From: Tribonema minus
Taxonomy: Eukaryota > Sar > Xanthophyceae > Tribonematales > Tribonemataceae
Length of the DNA stretch: 64,000 nucleotides
Reading direction: 5' to 3'
Assembly: GCA_017506865.1 (NCBI GenBank)
Contig: JAFCMP010000067.1
Location: 124,001-188,000, forward strand
Shown: positions 39,631-50,583 of the stretch, one piece after another
Layout: every line of letters starts with the position of its first letter
Numbering within the stretch: position 1 is the first letter of the stretch
The notes under the pieces: generated by a model
What the model saw: only the letters and a program-made list of their open reading frames with translations
Database searches by the model: none
Told to the model about the DNA's origin: nothing
Translations under genes and position numbers: made by a program

Positions 39631-41858
39631 GCGGCGGTGGTGGCGGCGGCGGCGGCGGTGGAGGTGGCGGCGGCAGCGGTGATGGACGCCGCAGCACTGG
39701 CCGGGGTGCAGGCGGCGGCACCGATGTGCACAGCTGCCGCGCTGCCACTCAAAGCAGTAATTTCGGCGCTGCTCGTGAAAGACGCGGTGGCGATGGCAGC
39801 GCTGCGGATGCCGTTGCTGTGCGGCAGGGTCGCCTCGAGACGCATCGGCACTGTCTTCTGTGACGATATGATGCCGACTACGCGCTGCGGCGCAGCGACG
39901 GCGGCAGATGGGCCCTCCGGTGTGCACGGCGCTGTCCTGACGCCGTCGCTCCCCGCAGCGGAGGCGCCGCTGCAAGACCACCCACCAGTGCTGCTGCGCC
40001 TGCTGCTGCAGCTGTCGCTAGTGCTGCTGGTGCTCCCGCCGCTGCTGTTGCTGCCGCAGCTGATCACGCTGCTGACGCCGACGCCGCTGTGGCTACTGGT
40101 GCTGCTTCGGCTGCCGCAACTGCCGCTGCGGCCCATGACGCTGCTGCTGCTGCTGCTACTGCCGCTGCTGCTGCTGGTGGCAGTGGTGCTGACACCACTG
40201 CTGCTGGTGCTGCCCACGCCGCTGCCGCCTGCTACCGGAATGGCGCTGCTGGCTGCCGCCGCGCAGCCAATCCTGCTGCAGTCTCCAGTGCTCCCGCTAG
40301 CGGTGGCAATCGCTGGCCGGCATCGGTGGGCCTCCAAACCTGTGAGCGGCGCCGCTGGCTTTGACGCTGGCGGCAGACTGTGGCTCCAAGGATCACCCAG
40401 CAGCAACTCCAGCAGTTCTCGCGCACTGCTTGAAAGACTGCCACCGCCGCTGCTGCCGCTGCCGCAGCCGCCAGAGCGGACGCCTTCCACGATGCTGCTT
40501 GCGCTGCTGCGGACGCCTCCGCTGCTGCTGCTGCCGCTGCTGCCGCTGCCGCTGCTGCCGGCGTCCACGCTGTCGCAGCCACCGTTGCTGCCCCTGCTGC
40601 TGCTAGCGGCTTCCCTCGCCTCTCCGCTCCCTGGGCCGACTCCGTCGGCACCCATGTCAGCGCTGCTGATGCTGCCGCGGGACGGCGGCCGCGGCGGCGA
40701 CGGCGGCGGCGGTGGCGACAGCAGCGCGTCGCGGCGCGGCAGCGGCGGCGAGAGCGGCGGCACGGGCTGCTGCAGCGCCGCCTTGAGCGCCACCTTCAGC
40801 AGCTTCCAGCCGTCGCGCGTGACGGGCCGGCCCGAGCTGCAGAGATTGTTCAGCGGGTTCGCTGGGTCCATGACGAGCGGCCGCTCCCTGTGGGCCTCCT
40901 TCGCGAGCACGCGGAATTTTTCGCTTTCGTCATACAGCTCGCGGAACGGCGCGGGCCACAGGGTCACATACAGGCGCGCTTTGAGCGACGCCGGGTTGCT
41001 GACGGCCTCTAGCATCCACCGCAGCGCGTCCGTGATGCTGCCGGCGGCGTTGGGGTCGCGCTGCTGCTGCTGCTGCTGCTGCGCCTGCGCCGCGTAGATC
41101 GCCAGGCACTCGACGAGATAGCTCGTGATGCCTTTCTCCTTGCGTTGCGCTTTGTCCGCCATGCGCAGCTCCTCGCCGTCATCGGTGACGACGCTCACGC
41201 CGCTGTTCAGCACGCAGTGCTTGGCGGCGCGCACGAGGCCGTTGACCCACGGCTGCAGCTTTGCGACGTACTGGTTGGCGAGCTCCGTGAACGCTGTGCT
41301 GTAATTGTACCTGTCGCCGATCTGCACCTCCTCCACCAAGAACTGCATGGCGAGCTTCGCCTGCTTCTCGGGCACATTGCCGCCGCTCGTGTCGCCGCTG
41401 GTGAAGTCCCGAGCCAGGACCAGGTCCACCGGCAGGCCGTCGACCTCCATCACGATGGCGTGCTTGAAGCTTTTCACGACGACCCAGTCTTCTTGATGAT
41501 TGATGTGCCGTAGCAGCATCTCCCACAACATTTCGTTTCCGTCGGGTGGCAGCCAGGTAGCGTCATTGTCGCTGAAGAATATGACCAGATCGTTGTCGCT
41601 GTCCCCGGTGCTGGTCCTACGCTTAAGCGAGCCCGCGGTGACAAGCCTCGACACCCGGAGTTGACGCCTTTTGTCAGAGCCCATCTCCTTGTTGTGCTGT
41701 TGGACCGCCTTATGAACGAGGTCCTGCACCCGCTTAGTCAATTTATCGAATATCCTCTGCAGCTCATCGCTGGGCCCCACCTCCTGCCCGAGGACACGAA
41801 GTTCCCGCTCTTTGTCTGCCGCCATAAGTGGCTGCTGCCGCTGCAGTGGGCCTTGCAA
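39504..41858 (-). CDS. 2'-5'-oligoadenylate-synthetase-like nucleotidyltransferase
   Basis: Single-exon ORF of 784 codons; Met13 (41822) may be the true start. Residues about 20-365 have the OAS/cGAS-like layout: helix DKLTKRVQDLV, the GS signature (76-77), the acidic pair in SDNDLVIF (Asp88, Asp90), the third acidic residue in GLPVDLVLARDF (Asp145), an OAS-like SYLVECLAIYA helix (about 246-256), and the C-terminal block RPLVMDPANPLNNLC followed by GWKLL, matching the DPADPxxNLG...GWxLL ending of OAS proteins. The catalytic triad is intact, so template-independent nucleotide polymerisation is predicted; in animals these enzymes sense dsRNA or other ligands in antiviral defence, but ligand and product here are unknown. 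A seven-Gln run interrupts the C-lobe. Residues beyond about 370 are Ser/Ala/Gly low-complexity from CTG/CAG repeats and may be partly non-coding. Confidence 0.8.
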
Positions 41859-41924
41859 CAGCGACCGCTAGCACCAAGGCAGCAACGCCTGCTAACAGGC
41901 GCATGCATTTACTTGGGTGGCGGA

Positions 41925-43055
41925 TGCGGACATGATTACTGTGTTGGGTGAATGGTGTTCCTTTTTTATGGGATTGACGGTGGCGGTCACGCCAATTTGA
42001 AAGTTGAAGAAGCTGTTGAAGGTTTGCGCTGGACGCTCTGCCACCACACAGAAAACCAAGGCCTCCAAATGGCACGTCAAGCGGTGTACTAAGTGCCGTC
42101 AACTGATACCACGAACAATCAGGCCCGTGTGCAGCAAAAGGGGAGGCCCTAAGCAAGAGCCCGTTCAGAAGAACTTGAAGACTTGCCCGATTGTTCGATG
42201 GCATGAAAGATTCGCCGTGCACATTCGACGCCGACTAAACCTCCCGCGTCACTTGGGGAAACACCGCTATGGGGAAACACCGCTATTGCTGTGACCCCAA
42301 GGTCGATGGCTCGGTCTACCGTGTGACGAGGAGATCCTCCCAAGACAACACATCTCTGACGGCGGCAGCAGCACACCTCCTTCGCCATTGTGTTGAGGCG
42401 CGCGACAGTGATTCCCGCGACGCTGTTGCCGCCACCGTCGTAGCTGCTGCTGTTGCTGCCAGCCATTTCCCAGCCTCCGCCTTCGACACCGCCGGCCCCT
42501 GCACCGCTGTCACTCCCTGTCCCCCCGCCGCCGGTGCCATCGCAGCTGCTGCAGTAATCGCCGTTGCCGCTGCTGGTGCTGGTGCTGCTGCCGTCAGATG
42601 TGTTGTCAAATCTCTTCGACGCAAGGCACACCGAGCCATCGACCTCATGGTCAGAGCAATACAAGTAGATCTTCTTTCCAGCTTCGATCTTGCCCCACGT
42701 TGCACGGGCGGTGCAGTTGGCGTTGAGCATGCACGGCGGATGTTTCATGCTGTCGAACTTTATGTCGGGCAAGTCTTCTGAACCGGGCTCAATGCAATAG
42801 GGCCTCCCACGTCCTCTGTTGCTGCCCACGGGCCTGACTATTGGCGGTATCGGTGGACGGCACTCAGTGCACCGCTCGCCGTGCCACTTGGAGGCCTTGA
42901 CTTTCTGTGTGGTGGTCCTGGCAGAGAGGGGACTGTTGATGATCCAGCACTTTGTGACACACCTTCAACAACTTCTTGAACTTTCAGAGTGGCGTGACTC
43001 GCCGCCCCTCCATCGTGAGACATCAGGTCACCCAAAGACAGTGATCATGTCCACC
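41925..43055. repeat. Inverted duplication with cysteine-rich coding arms
   Basis: The left arm (about 41925-42355) matches the reverse complement of the right arm (about 42620-43055) through ordered blocks: GACATGATTACTG, GTCACGCCA, TTGAAAGTT, AAGGCCTCCAAATGGCACG, CGGTGTACTAAGTGCCG, AGGCCCGTG, GGGAGGCCCTA and GTCGATGGCTCGGT. Both arms encode ASKWH..RCTxCR on outward-facing strands. The centre (about 42360-42600) is a GCT/GTC-rich low-complexity segment. Confidence 0.88.
42149..42829 (-). CDS. Cysteine-rich ORF, possibly EsV-1-7-like
   Basis: The frame is open upstream past 42829 to about 42905 without a clear ATG, reading ASKWHGERCTECRPPIPP, then GRPYCIEPGSEDL, then a candidate zinc-binding unit PPCMLNANCTARATWG...YLYCSDHEVDGSV. 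The last resembles the EsV-1-7 repeat (Cys-x4/5-Cys, x16-18, Cys-x2-His), known from brown algae and some other protists and large algal viruses. Downstream of about 42590 the frame is Ser/Gly low complexity, and past 42360 it reads the antisense of the left arm, so the lower end is probably not coding. It lies in the right arm of an inverted duplication and may be a fragment. Confidence 0.35.
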   Translation of the reverse strand: MGSNRGRGRPYCIEPGSEDLPDIKFDSMKHPPCMLNANCTARATWGKIEAGKKIYLYCSDHEVDGSVCLASKRFDNTSDGSSTSTSSGNGDYCSSCDGTGGGGTGSDSGAGAGGVEGGGWEMAGSNSSSYDGGGNSVAGITVARLNTMAKEVCCCRRQRCVVLGGSPRHTVDRAIDLGVTAIAVFPHSGVSPSDAGGLVGVECARRIFHAIEQSGKSSSSSERALA

Positions 43056-43299
43056 CCTCCTGCTGACTTCACTCGCGTATCATGGAGATCAGAGTGCCTG
43101 CGGGAAGAAAACAGCCGACGCTTGGCGGGCAGCACAGAAGAAAACACTTTGTCCAGCCCTGGCACCAGCTGGACTGCATTGAAAGATATCCACAAAAGAC
43201 GGTCTCAGTCAGTGCCGTCGTCAGCGTAGACCGTACAAGCGATTGCGTCAAGCGCAGGAGCATTGCATACGAAGCAAACTCTTGATCGAAAGAACATCA

Positions 43300-45838
43300 T
43301 CATCGCATGTTATTGCGAGCGCCGGCCCCGCCGCCGCGCGCCGCAATCTCCAGCACCGCCCTCCCCAGGCGCTCATAGTCGGCCATGCCGTTGTACACGT
43401 GGCAGCTGATGCGCACGAACGCGCCCTCCACGCCCGGCACCGTCTTCACCGGAACCTCAACGTTGAACTCGTGGTGCAGCGCGTCCTGCAGCGCGGCGGC
43501 GGGCGCGCCGCGCGGCAGCGCCGCCGCCGGCAGCGGCACGAGCCACATGGCGTCGTGCATGCGCGGCGGCGCGATCGCGCCGCGCGCCTCCGTGCCCCAC
43601 ATGCCCATCAGCGCCGCCGCCGCCGCCGCCGCGCCGCCGCGCATGTGCGCGTGCGCCCTCGCCGCGCCCAGCGCGCCCCAGAAGCGCAGCGCGGAGCGCG
43701 CGCTCAGCGCCGGCGAGTAGTCGCGCGCGCCGTCCCAGACGAAGCGCGACAGGAAGCCCGCGCGCGCGCCGTGGGAGATGATGGCGGGGCGCAGCGCGGC
43801 CTGGCGGTGCGGCGGCGCGTGCAGCAGCGCGGCGCCGCGCGGCGCGCACAGCCACTTGTGCAGGTTGGTCACGTAGTAGTCGGCGCCGATGGCGGGGATG
43901 TCGAGGTCGAGGGAGCCCAGAGCGTGGGCGCCGTCAATGAGGACCTGTGCAAGCAGGCGCACGCACGCGAAAGGGGGGGGGGGGAGGGCGGCGATCTCTG
44001 AGGGGGGAGCTGCGACACGGTGCTGGCGTCGCGCAGCAGTGGCCATCGTGGGGTACGGGGGTGCGGCACCGATGGTTCGGCGCTATGAATAGCCAACTGC
44101 GCAGGAAGTGAGCATGGGTGTGCACGCGTGCGACCGCAAGGCGGGGGGACAGGGCGCGCATGACGCTGAGAGCAGAGCCGCAGCGCTCAGCATCAGACCA
44201 CAAGGTTGCGCCCGCATGCGATGTGATTCGTGTGCAGCGGATGAGGAGCCGGCCCGAGTGCCACGCGTTCCCGCGGCTCGCAGGCTGAGCGCACGAGGCG
44301 ACCGCACCTGTCGCAATGTTGTGCGCGACCCAGACATGGATAGTGCACATGTTGCTTAGATGGAGACGGCACGCAGATCATCCACGACGACAAGCTGGCG
44401 CTGCTGCACGGGCGGGTAGAGAGGGTCCGCGCTGGCAGTCCGCTCCACAAACGGCAACATGGACCGTACGACAGAGCTGCGCGGGACGCTTTGCACAGCA
44501 GCGCCCTAGGCAGCAGTGCCCGCTCTCCTGCACGCCGCATCAAGAACACGCAGCACGGTTGTCGTCGACCCTTCAATCTGCAAGCACTGAAGCGTGTGTG
44601 TCGGTGGAAACGACACCAACCCGCCGCTCACGACCGCGACGTTCGCGCCGCCTCGCGCGCGCGCACCTGCACGCCGCGCTCGTGGCACAGCGCCGTCAGC
44701 CGCCGCACGGGTAGCGTCACCGCGGTCGCGCTCGTCACGTGGTCGAACACGGCGAGGCGCGTGCGCGGCGTCAGCGCCGCTGCGACCGCCGCCACGACCT
44801 CATCCTCGCTCGCGATCGGGAAGCGGATCCGCGCCTCGCGCACCGCGCCGGCGCCCCACAGCTCGCGCGCCATCGTCTTCACAGACCCGTAGGCAGTGCT
44901 CAGAAGGAGGATTTCGCCGCCGCCGCCGCCGCTGCCGGCAGAATCGCTTCCGCCGCCGGTTCTGCCGTTGTAACTGGTGAAGGTGGCGTCGCCGCAGCGG
45001 TGGGCCGCGTCCGCGGCGGAGCGGATGACGGCGTTGAGGCCGGCGGTGGCGTTGAGCAGCAGCGCGACGTCGGCGGCGGGGGCGCGCATGTGCGCGGCGA
45101 GCGCGCGCACGCTGTCCGCCAGGTGCGGCAGCAGCTGCCTGTCGATGAAGCGCAGCGGCTGGCGCTGCGAACGGCAGGCGTGGAGGGTCATGTAAAGGGG
45201 GAAGGGGGGAGGGGCGTTCAGCGAGAGAAAGCTGAGTTTTCATGCGATGGTGTGGAGAGCGCGCTGCAGATGTCAGCAGCATTGAAAGCGGCATGATTTG
45301 AAAGTGAAAGTGTCGGCACAGGTGCAGTGTGAGTGGCACAACAATGTTTTGACAAGGGTGACGTGGCGCAGCTGCTGCATGTCAGTGTAATCCATTACGC
45401 TCGGCGTGCCTGCGGTACTGATCAACAATCATCATGCTACTTTGGTCCAAAACGTCTGCGCTTGCACTGCCTTGCAGCATGTAATGTTGAACATAGCCCC
45501 CTCAGGCTCGAATTGTCGCTGTAGAACTCCTAAGCCCTCCCCCCCTCAACACGTGCACCCACCAGCTGCACTGCATCGCTGAGGGGCAATGCAAATTGCA
45601 CCTCGTGATCGACGACAAAACCGCTGCAGCGGCACTCACCTCCAGGTGCGTCCGCCACATGTTGCACTCGCAGTCCAGCTCGCGCAGCGAGGCGCCGAAC
45701 GCGCCGTGATTCACAAAGCACCAGTCCGGGTCCAGCATGAAGTGCTCGCGCTTCATGGCGGGGCCCAGTGGCGTCGCTGTCGAGAGCGCCTGCCAGCTCG
45801 GCTTGCTGTTGTCGAAGGGGTACGGCGGCGGCTCATAT
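43300..45838 (-). CDS. Class V PLP-dependent aminotransferase (isopenicillin-N-epimerase/cysteine-desulfhydrase-like)
   Basis: Three exons on the minus strand: 45640-45838, 44667-45164, 43300-43944, all in phase and ending at a TGA. Exon A carries REHFMLDPDWCFVNHGAFGA, the typical family start; exon B QPLRFIDRQLLPHLADSV, the cofactor-pocket LNATAGLNAVIRS and FDHVTSATAVTLPV; exon C VLIDGAHALGSL and the Schiff-base lysine in TNLHKWLCAPRGAALL. The fold binds pyridoxal phosphate; substrates in the family include isopenicillin N, cysteine and hercynyl-cysteine sulfoxide, and sequence alone does not choose among them. The incoming phase at 45838 implies another 5' exon, not found; Met in AMKREHF (about 45757) could also serve as start. 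A G run at 43973-43985 is this gene's C tract near its last acceptor. Confidence 0.88.
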
Positions 45839-46133
45839 CTGTGTGGGCGCGCGGCGTTAGGAGGGCAGCGCGCGTCAGAACAGCGCACAGTCAGAACTGC
45901 AGCGCCCGCTGGCTGCATCGTGATGTCAGCAGACGCTGAACATCTATGTGCGTAGCGCTGTATGGGGTGGGGTTGAAGTCAATCCTGATGTGGCCCCTTG
46001 TGGCAATCGGTTGCCAGCTTTTAATGTCATGCACGCGCAAGCACGTACTCTACACGAATCACAGAACATTGAAGTCGACACCAATTTTTTAGGCATTGTA
46101 TGGCTATGAGTGATTGTCGTTGTGCACCTACAC

Positions 46134-46598
46134 ATGCAGTTACAAAATTTCATGTATTGCTGCACCAAGCCAGACGTCAGAACTCCTATTGCAATCTGCA
46201 ACCAGGCGTTTCTTGCAACTCAGGTGTTACAGCAGCTGCAAGCAGCAGCGGTGTGCTTTGAGGCTGCCTCTAGTGAGCGCAGAATATCTAAGCAACTGCA
46301 TGCAAGGAAGGCCGCAGCACAATTTGTTGAAGCTACAGCACATTCCTTCTGCTCTAATGTCTACTGCATGAAGGATGCATGGCAACGAGGGCGCTCAGCA
46401 AGCCATGAGAGCTTGACAGGTGCCTCCACGAAAGAACCGGCTGTCAAGAAACAGCCTGTGAGTTCGAGCACACACACAGCAGGTCATTTGCTGCAACTTC
46501 AGCATAAGTTCCCGTCCGACTTACTCACTATCTGGCAGTCGCACGAGCTCCTCCACGCTCGGGCTGAAGAAAGAGCCAAACGTGCCAAAGTTGCCTGA
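46134..46598 (+). CDS. Hypothetical ORF or exon
   Basis: Open for about 155 codons in a locally AT-richer stretch where chance ORFs are less likely than in the surrounding GC-rich DNA. A possible acceptor (CAACTCAG at about 46215-46222) suggests the real exon may start at VLQQLQAAAVCFEAAS. The peptide is mainly helical and Gln/Ala/Ser-rich, ending HARAEERAKRAKVA. I do not recognise a family. Confidence 0.3.
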   Translation: MQLQNFMYCCTKPDVRTPIAICNQAFLATQVLQQLQAAAVCFEAASSERRISKQLHARKAAAQFVEATAHSFCSNVYCMKDAWQRGRSASHESLTGASTKEPAVKKQPVSSSTHTAGHLLQLQHKFPSDLLTIWQSHELLHARAEERAKRAKVA

Positions 46599-47524
46599 GC
46601 CTCCGCTCGCACTCCCACAGCGCGCCGCAGTTGTGCTCAGTTTCCTGCGGCCTGTACGCCGGACATGGGCGCAGCAACAACTCCTCATGGTCTCTCACTG
46701 TCCTCCAAAGATCAAAAGAGGTCCTGGAAACTTCAGGTTGAGGTTGAAATTTGCCTCAAGCCATGCAAGAGAGCCCCCCCCCCCCCCCCCCCCCCACGGA
46801 GTCCTCTGAGCACCACTGCCTCTGATGCATTACACTTGCTCGCCGCAGCGGATGACGAGATGACAATCTGAGTGCGCATTGCAGCGCAGATTTGGTGCAC
46901 CAGTGGATGTTGAAGATGTGGTGTCAATGATAGTAGGACCACAGCATCACCTGCACGGACCATTTCTTGCATGGCGCGGCCATTAATTTCGAAGTTGCTC
47001 AATTCCAGGAGTGACTACGGTGCGAGCGGCCGGACTATCCAGACGCGATCATCAACCACCAGCCACAAGCAGTAGAGTAGTCTTCAAAAGCACCAGCACT
47101 TCGAGGGTGGACCTCAACATTGACCGTAGCGAGACTGTCGCAAGGCGCCTCCTGACTTTCGCACTTGTTAGCAGGTTGCCGCTGACTTGCTAACTCTCTG
47201 AGGCACCAGGAAGGCACCTGCAGCCCTTGGAGTAGTGCTGCGGCAGGACTGCAGCGGTCTTTTGGCATGCGTTGCGTCACTGGGATCTGTCAGAGCAGGT
47301 GGCCACATTTACGTAACGGTGAGGTCCAGCTGGATTGGGACAGTGAGCTGCGGGACAGTGTGTACTTGCTGCACTGCCCTGCATGTGGGGCACAGTTGCG
47401 ACGTTGATGCTGCAAGACGGGCGCTGTGTGACGACGAGTACTATTCGCCTCTGAGACTTGGCACAGACATCTGGCTATGAAGACACAGGGGGGGGGGCAG
47501 CGGCGGCTGCTGGACTCATTGGCC

Positions 47525-47890
47525 GCACGAGCAGCGACAGCGATAGCTCAGGGGCAACGAGCTTTGTGCCACCACCACCACAGCCCAGCTGCTAGCGGTT
47601 GGTGCCGTAGCTCGATGCCCGTGTCCCGCAGGTCGAGGGCGGCATCCTCCCGCCGCAGCAGGCCGATGTGGTGCTGACGATAGCTGCCGCAGCACGACAG
47701 CTGCTGCAGCACCGGTGCACCTCCCTGCAGCAGCGCCTGCCGCGGCACAGCGGCCAGCTGCGGTGGATGCCGCCCTCCACCTGCGGGACACAGTCGAGCT
47801 GCAACACCAGAGGCCAGCGGCTAGGCTGCGGTGTTGGTGACAGAAAGCTCGCTGTCCCCGAGCTGCTGCTGTCGCTGCTCTAAGTACAGC
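47525..47890. repeat. Inverted duplication centred near 47703
   Basis: The left arm (about 47525-47700) matches the reverse complement of the right arm (about 47706-47890): GAGCAGCGACAGC, CAACGAGCTTT/CAGCGAGCTTT, TAGCGGTTGGTG/GGCCTCTGGTG, GTAGCTCGATG/GCAGCTCGACTG and GTGTCCCGCAGGT plus GAGGGCGGCATCC. The arms encode VPQVEGGI-like peptides on opposite strands. Confidence 0.8.
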
Positions 47891-48407
47891 AGCCGCCGCT
47901 GCCTCGACGAGTGCACCTGCTGCTATGATGCCGCAGCGCGCGCGCTGCCCCTCCTGAGCCTGCCGCTGGGTGTGTGGTCGACCCCAGCAGCAGCACCGCC
48001 CTCCTGCTCATGGTGCGCTGCCGGTGCCGCGTCCTGCTCCACGACAGGGCACAGGACCATCTCGTCATGAGCTTCGGCTGCCTGCTCCAGCTCCTGCTGC
48101 TGCAACAGCTCGTCGTCGAAAGGTCCCCCAAGAGCCATCTGGTCAGGCGCATTGGCTGCCAGCTCGTCGTCCGCCTCGGCTCTGTTGCTGGTAGAGTCCT
48201 TTCAAAGGCCAAGCACGAGGTGGAGCCAACATCAGCAAAGAATGAGTTGAAGATCCAGTTGAAGATCCAACTCTCAGAACACACAAAAAAATGATCCAAG
48301 GTTGCCACATATGCCAAGGCGGAAGGCCTCGGAGTGCTGCGAATGCCCGATGATCAAACACCTGCCGTGAATCTTCAGTGCAGCAACGCAGAAAGTGCTA
48401 CACTAGA

Positions 48408-50583
48408 ATGATGGTCTCCAGATATATTTGTTCTGTACTGAACATAGTGTCAGTAGCCAGGGCCGTATTAGGCGTTGAAGCTGACACCGCTGCGCCGGCG
48501 AGGCAGATTCGCATCACCACCGATGCGGACATCGTAGAGGCAGCCACCTGGGCTGTGTCTGAATTACGCAAGCTCAGCGACACAGGCGTCTACGAATCGC
48601 TGGCGCTGAAGTCCATCAAGGCGGCGGCGACAGGCGCTGGAGTGTATCATGACAACACATTCCTCACGCTGGTGCTGGCCAGCCCCCACTTTGACGGCGG
48701 CAGTGCAGAGGAGGAGTTCGAGGTGATGGTGATGCAGCACAAGACGGATGGGCACAGAAAGTGAGAGCCAACTTGACGCTAGGGCAAAGGCTGCAGGCCG
48801 AGCAACCATGCGTGTGCGCTGCGTATTGTGAGGTTGCAATGCGGCCTGCAAGCTTTGCTCTGACTGACGTACATGGCGTGTCAATCCTGCCCGCTTCGTA
48901 CTGCCGCTGCAGCTTTGCCATCAGCGAGTTCCCGGCGATGGCCGCAGGCGCCATCGAGCAGTTCTACATGCAAAAGGTCAGTTGCAGGGCCACACGCCTC
49001 TAGCACAGCAGCTCACTGTGGTTCTTGGTGTTGTGCGACATCGGCACTGTGTATACTACATACAAGCCTCACTGCGCCATGCTTGCATCGCTTCTTGATG
49101 CCTCGACCAGCACCGACAAGCCATGGCGCCGTGCAGAACAAGGCCTACTGGCGAGTATCGGCGTCTACAAAACCACGTAGTGCGCGCCTCTCTCTCTCCT
49201 CCGCAGTTATTGGTTGCCGCTGCGGTTCACCCTGTTGGTGCATGGGCCGTGTACCACTGCCTTGCGGCGGCACAGACGCTGACTCGTGCAGGCTGCTGCT
49301 GCTGCTTACGGCGTTCATGCAGGTTGATGCGGACCGCAAGCTGCGCGACGCAGCGCTGCAAGAGCTGGACAGGGAGGCGGAGCTGTATGAAAGGTGCGTA
49401 GGCATATTGTGCTTTTGACGAGTGTCGGCGCCAGCGATGTCAATCCAGCTCCTTGAAGATTACCCGTTTCTTGCAAATGGCACTTGTACACTTGCAAGTC
49501 AGTCGTACAATACCCGCTGGAGCCGGCTCACTGTTTATTGATGGTTGCTCCTCCAAGTAATGCACGTCGTCCAGCGCCGCCCAGCACTTGCTCACATCAG
49601 CGCGCCATTCAGCGATGCAGTGACTCCTTTGCGCACATCACTGCCTGTCGCAGCGACCTCCCGCGCCGCCGCTGCCGCGCCCATGCTCAGCGCTGCGTCG
49701 CACGACGCGCAACGGCGCCGCGTCAGCCTCACGCCGTGGACACCTGCATCGCTATGACTCTCCATGCGACTGCGCGTGTGTGGCTGCTGCAGGTGCGAGG
49801 TTGATCTTGGCGGTGACTGCACCCCGGCGGCGGTCGTGGCTCACATGCTGCAGATGACTGGAGACCAGCTTCGACAGGAGCTCGCCCTGCGAGACCCGCT
49901 TGACCCCCGGGCGGCAGCTGCGCAGCAGGTACGGGTGGCAGTTGCGCCGTGCTCGTTGAGCTATGTCAGGAACAAAACTGGGCACGTTTGGACGCTCGAC
50001 CTTAAGCCCTCGGGGCGGACTTGTGCTGTCGAGTCTTGTTTGGCGGTGTCGAAGTGGCAGCAGCAGCAGCGGCAGCAGCAGCAGCAGCGGCAGCGGCAGC
50101 ATCCCTTCAGCAGCGGCTCACCTCTGCCAGCTACAGCGCTTTGCGCATGAGGCAGTGCGAAGCTGGCAAGTAGTCTTTACGACGGCATACCACAATGCAT
50201 TTATTGGCAGAGTCATGCACCAGCATGGCACGACGGCACCACCATGATGAGCTCATGCAGCATCAGCAATGACGCGGCAGGTACGGCGCGGTGGCAGCGC
50301 ACGGCGCACTGATGATCCGCGCAGCCCCCATTCGCCGTGCAATCAGAGCAGCACGTCTCAGCGCATGCATCCTCACAACGCTCCGCGCCTCGCACCTCAC
50401 ACCGCGCGTCGCCGCCCGCAGATACTGGCCAGCGGCTGGCGCCGTGCGCACTTTGCGGCGCTGCGCGACATGACCACCGCGGAGGTGCTCGTGCTGTACT
50501 CGGACGCCGCCACGCCTGCCGCGCGCCGCGGCGCTGCGCGTGCGGAGCTGGAGCGCCGCATGGACATGCTGGATATCACATGA
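48408..50583 (+). CDS. Secretory-pathway protein with possible cystatin-like fold
   Basis: Five exons: 48408-48760, 48913-48976, 49323-49393, 49793-49928, 50422-50583; they sum to 261 codons, all in phase, ending in TGA. The first about 25 residues (MMVSRYICSVLNIVSVARAVLG) look like a signal peptide. Residues about 35-125 (ADIVEAATWAVSELRKLS; ALKSIKAAATGAGVYHDNTF; LTLVLASPHF; EFEVMVMQH; FAISEFPAM) have the helix-then-strands order of cystatin-like domains, but no cystatin active-site motif is clear. The rest is helical (DRKLRDAALQELDREAELYE; MLQMTGDQLRQELALRDP; ILASGWRRAHFAALRDMTTA). Function unknown. A CAG-rich microsatellite (50058-50096) lies in intron 4. Confidence 0.7.

Larger units (their letters stand above)
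45839..48407. other. Region between the aminotransferase and the cystatin-like gene
   Basis: About 2.5 kb, less GC-rich at 45.9-46.6 kb. It contains a weak plus-strand ORF (46134-46598), a poly-C run (46769-46796) and an inverted duplication (47525-47890). A minus-strand acidic, Gln-rich frame (FDDELLQQQELEQAAEAHDE, about 47923-48138) could be an exon but has no other support. Confidence 0.4.

Noticed and set aside
39214..41097. 627-codon plus-strand Leu/Pro/Ala-rich ORF
   Set aside because: It is antisense to the OAS-like gene and kept open by GCT/CTG triplet repeats; it has no recognisable domain.
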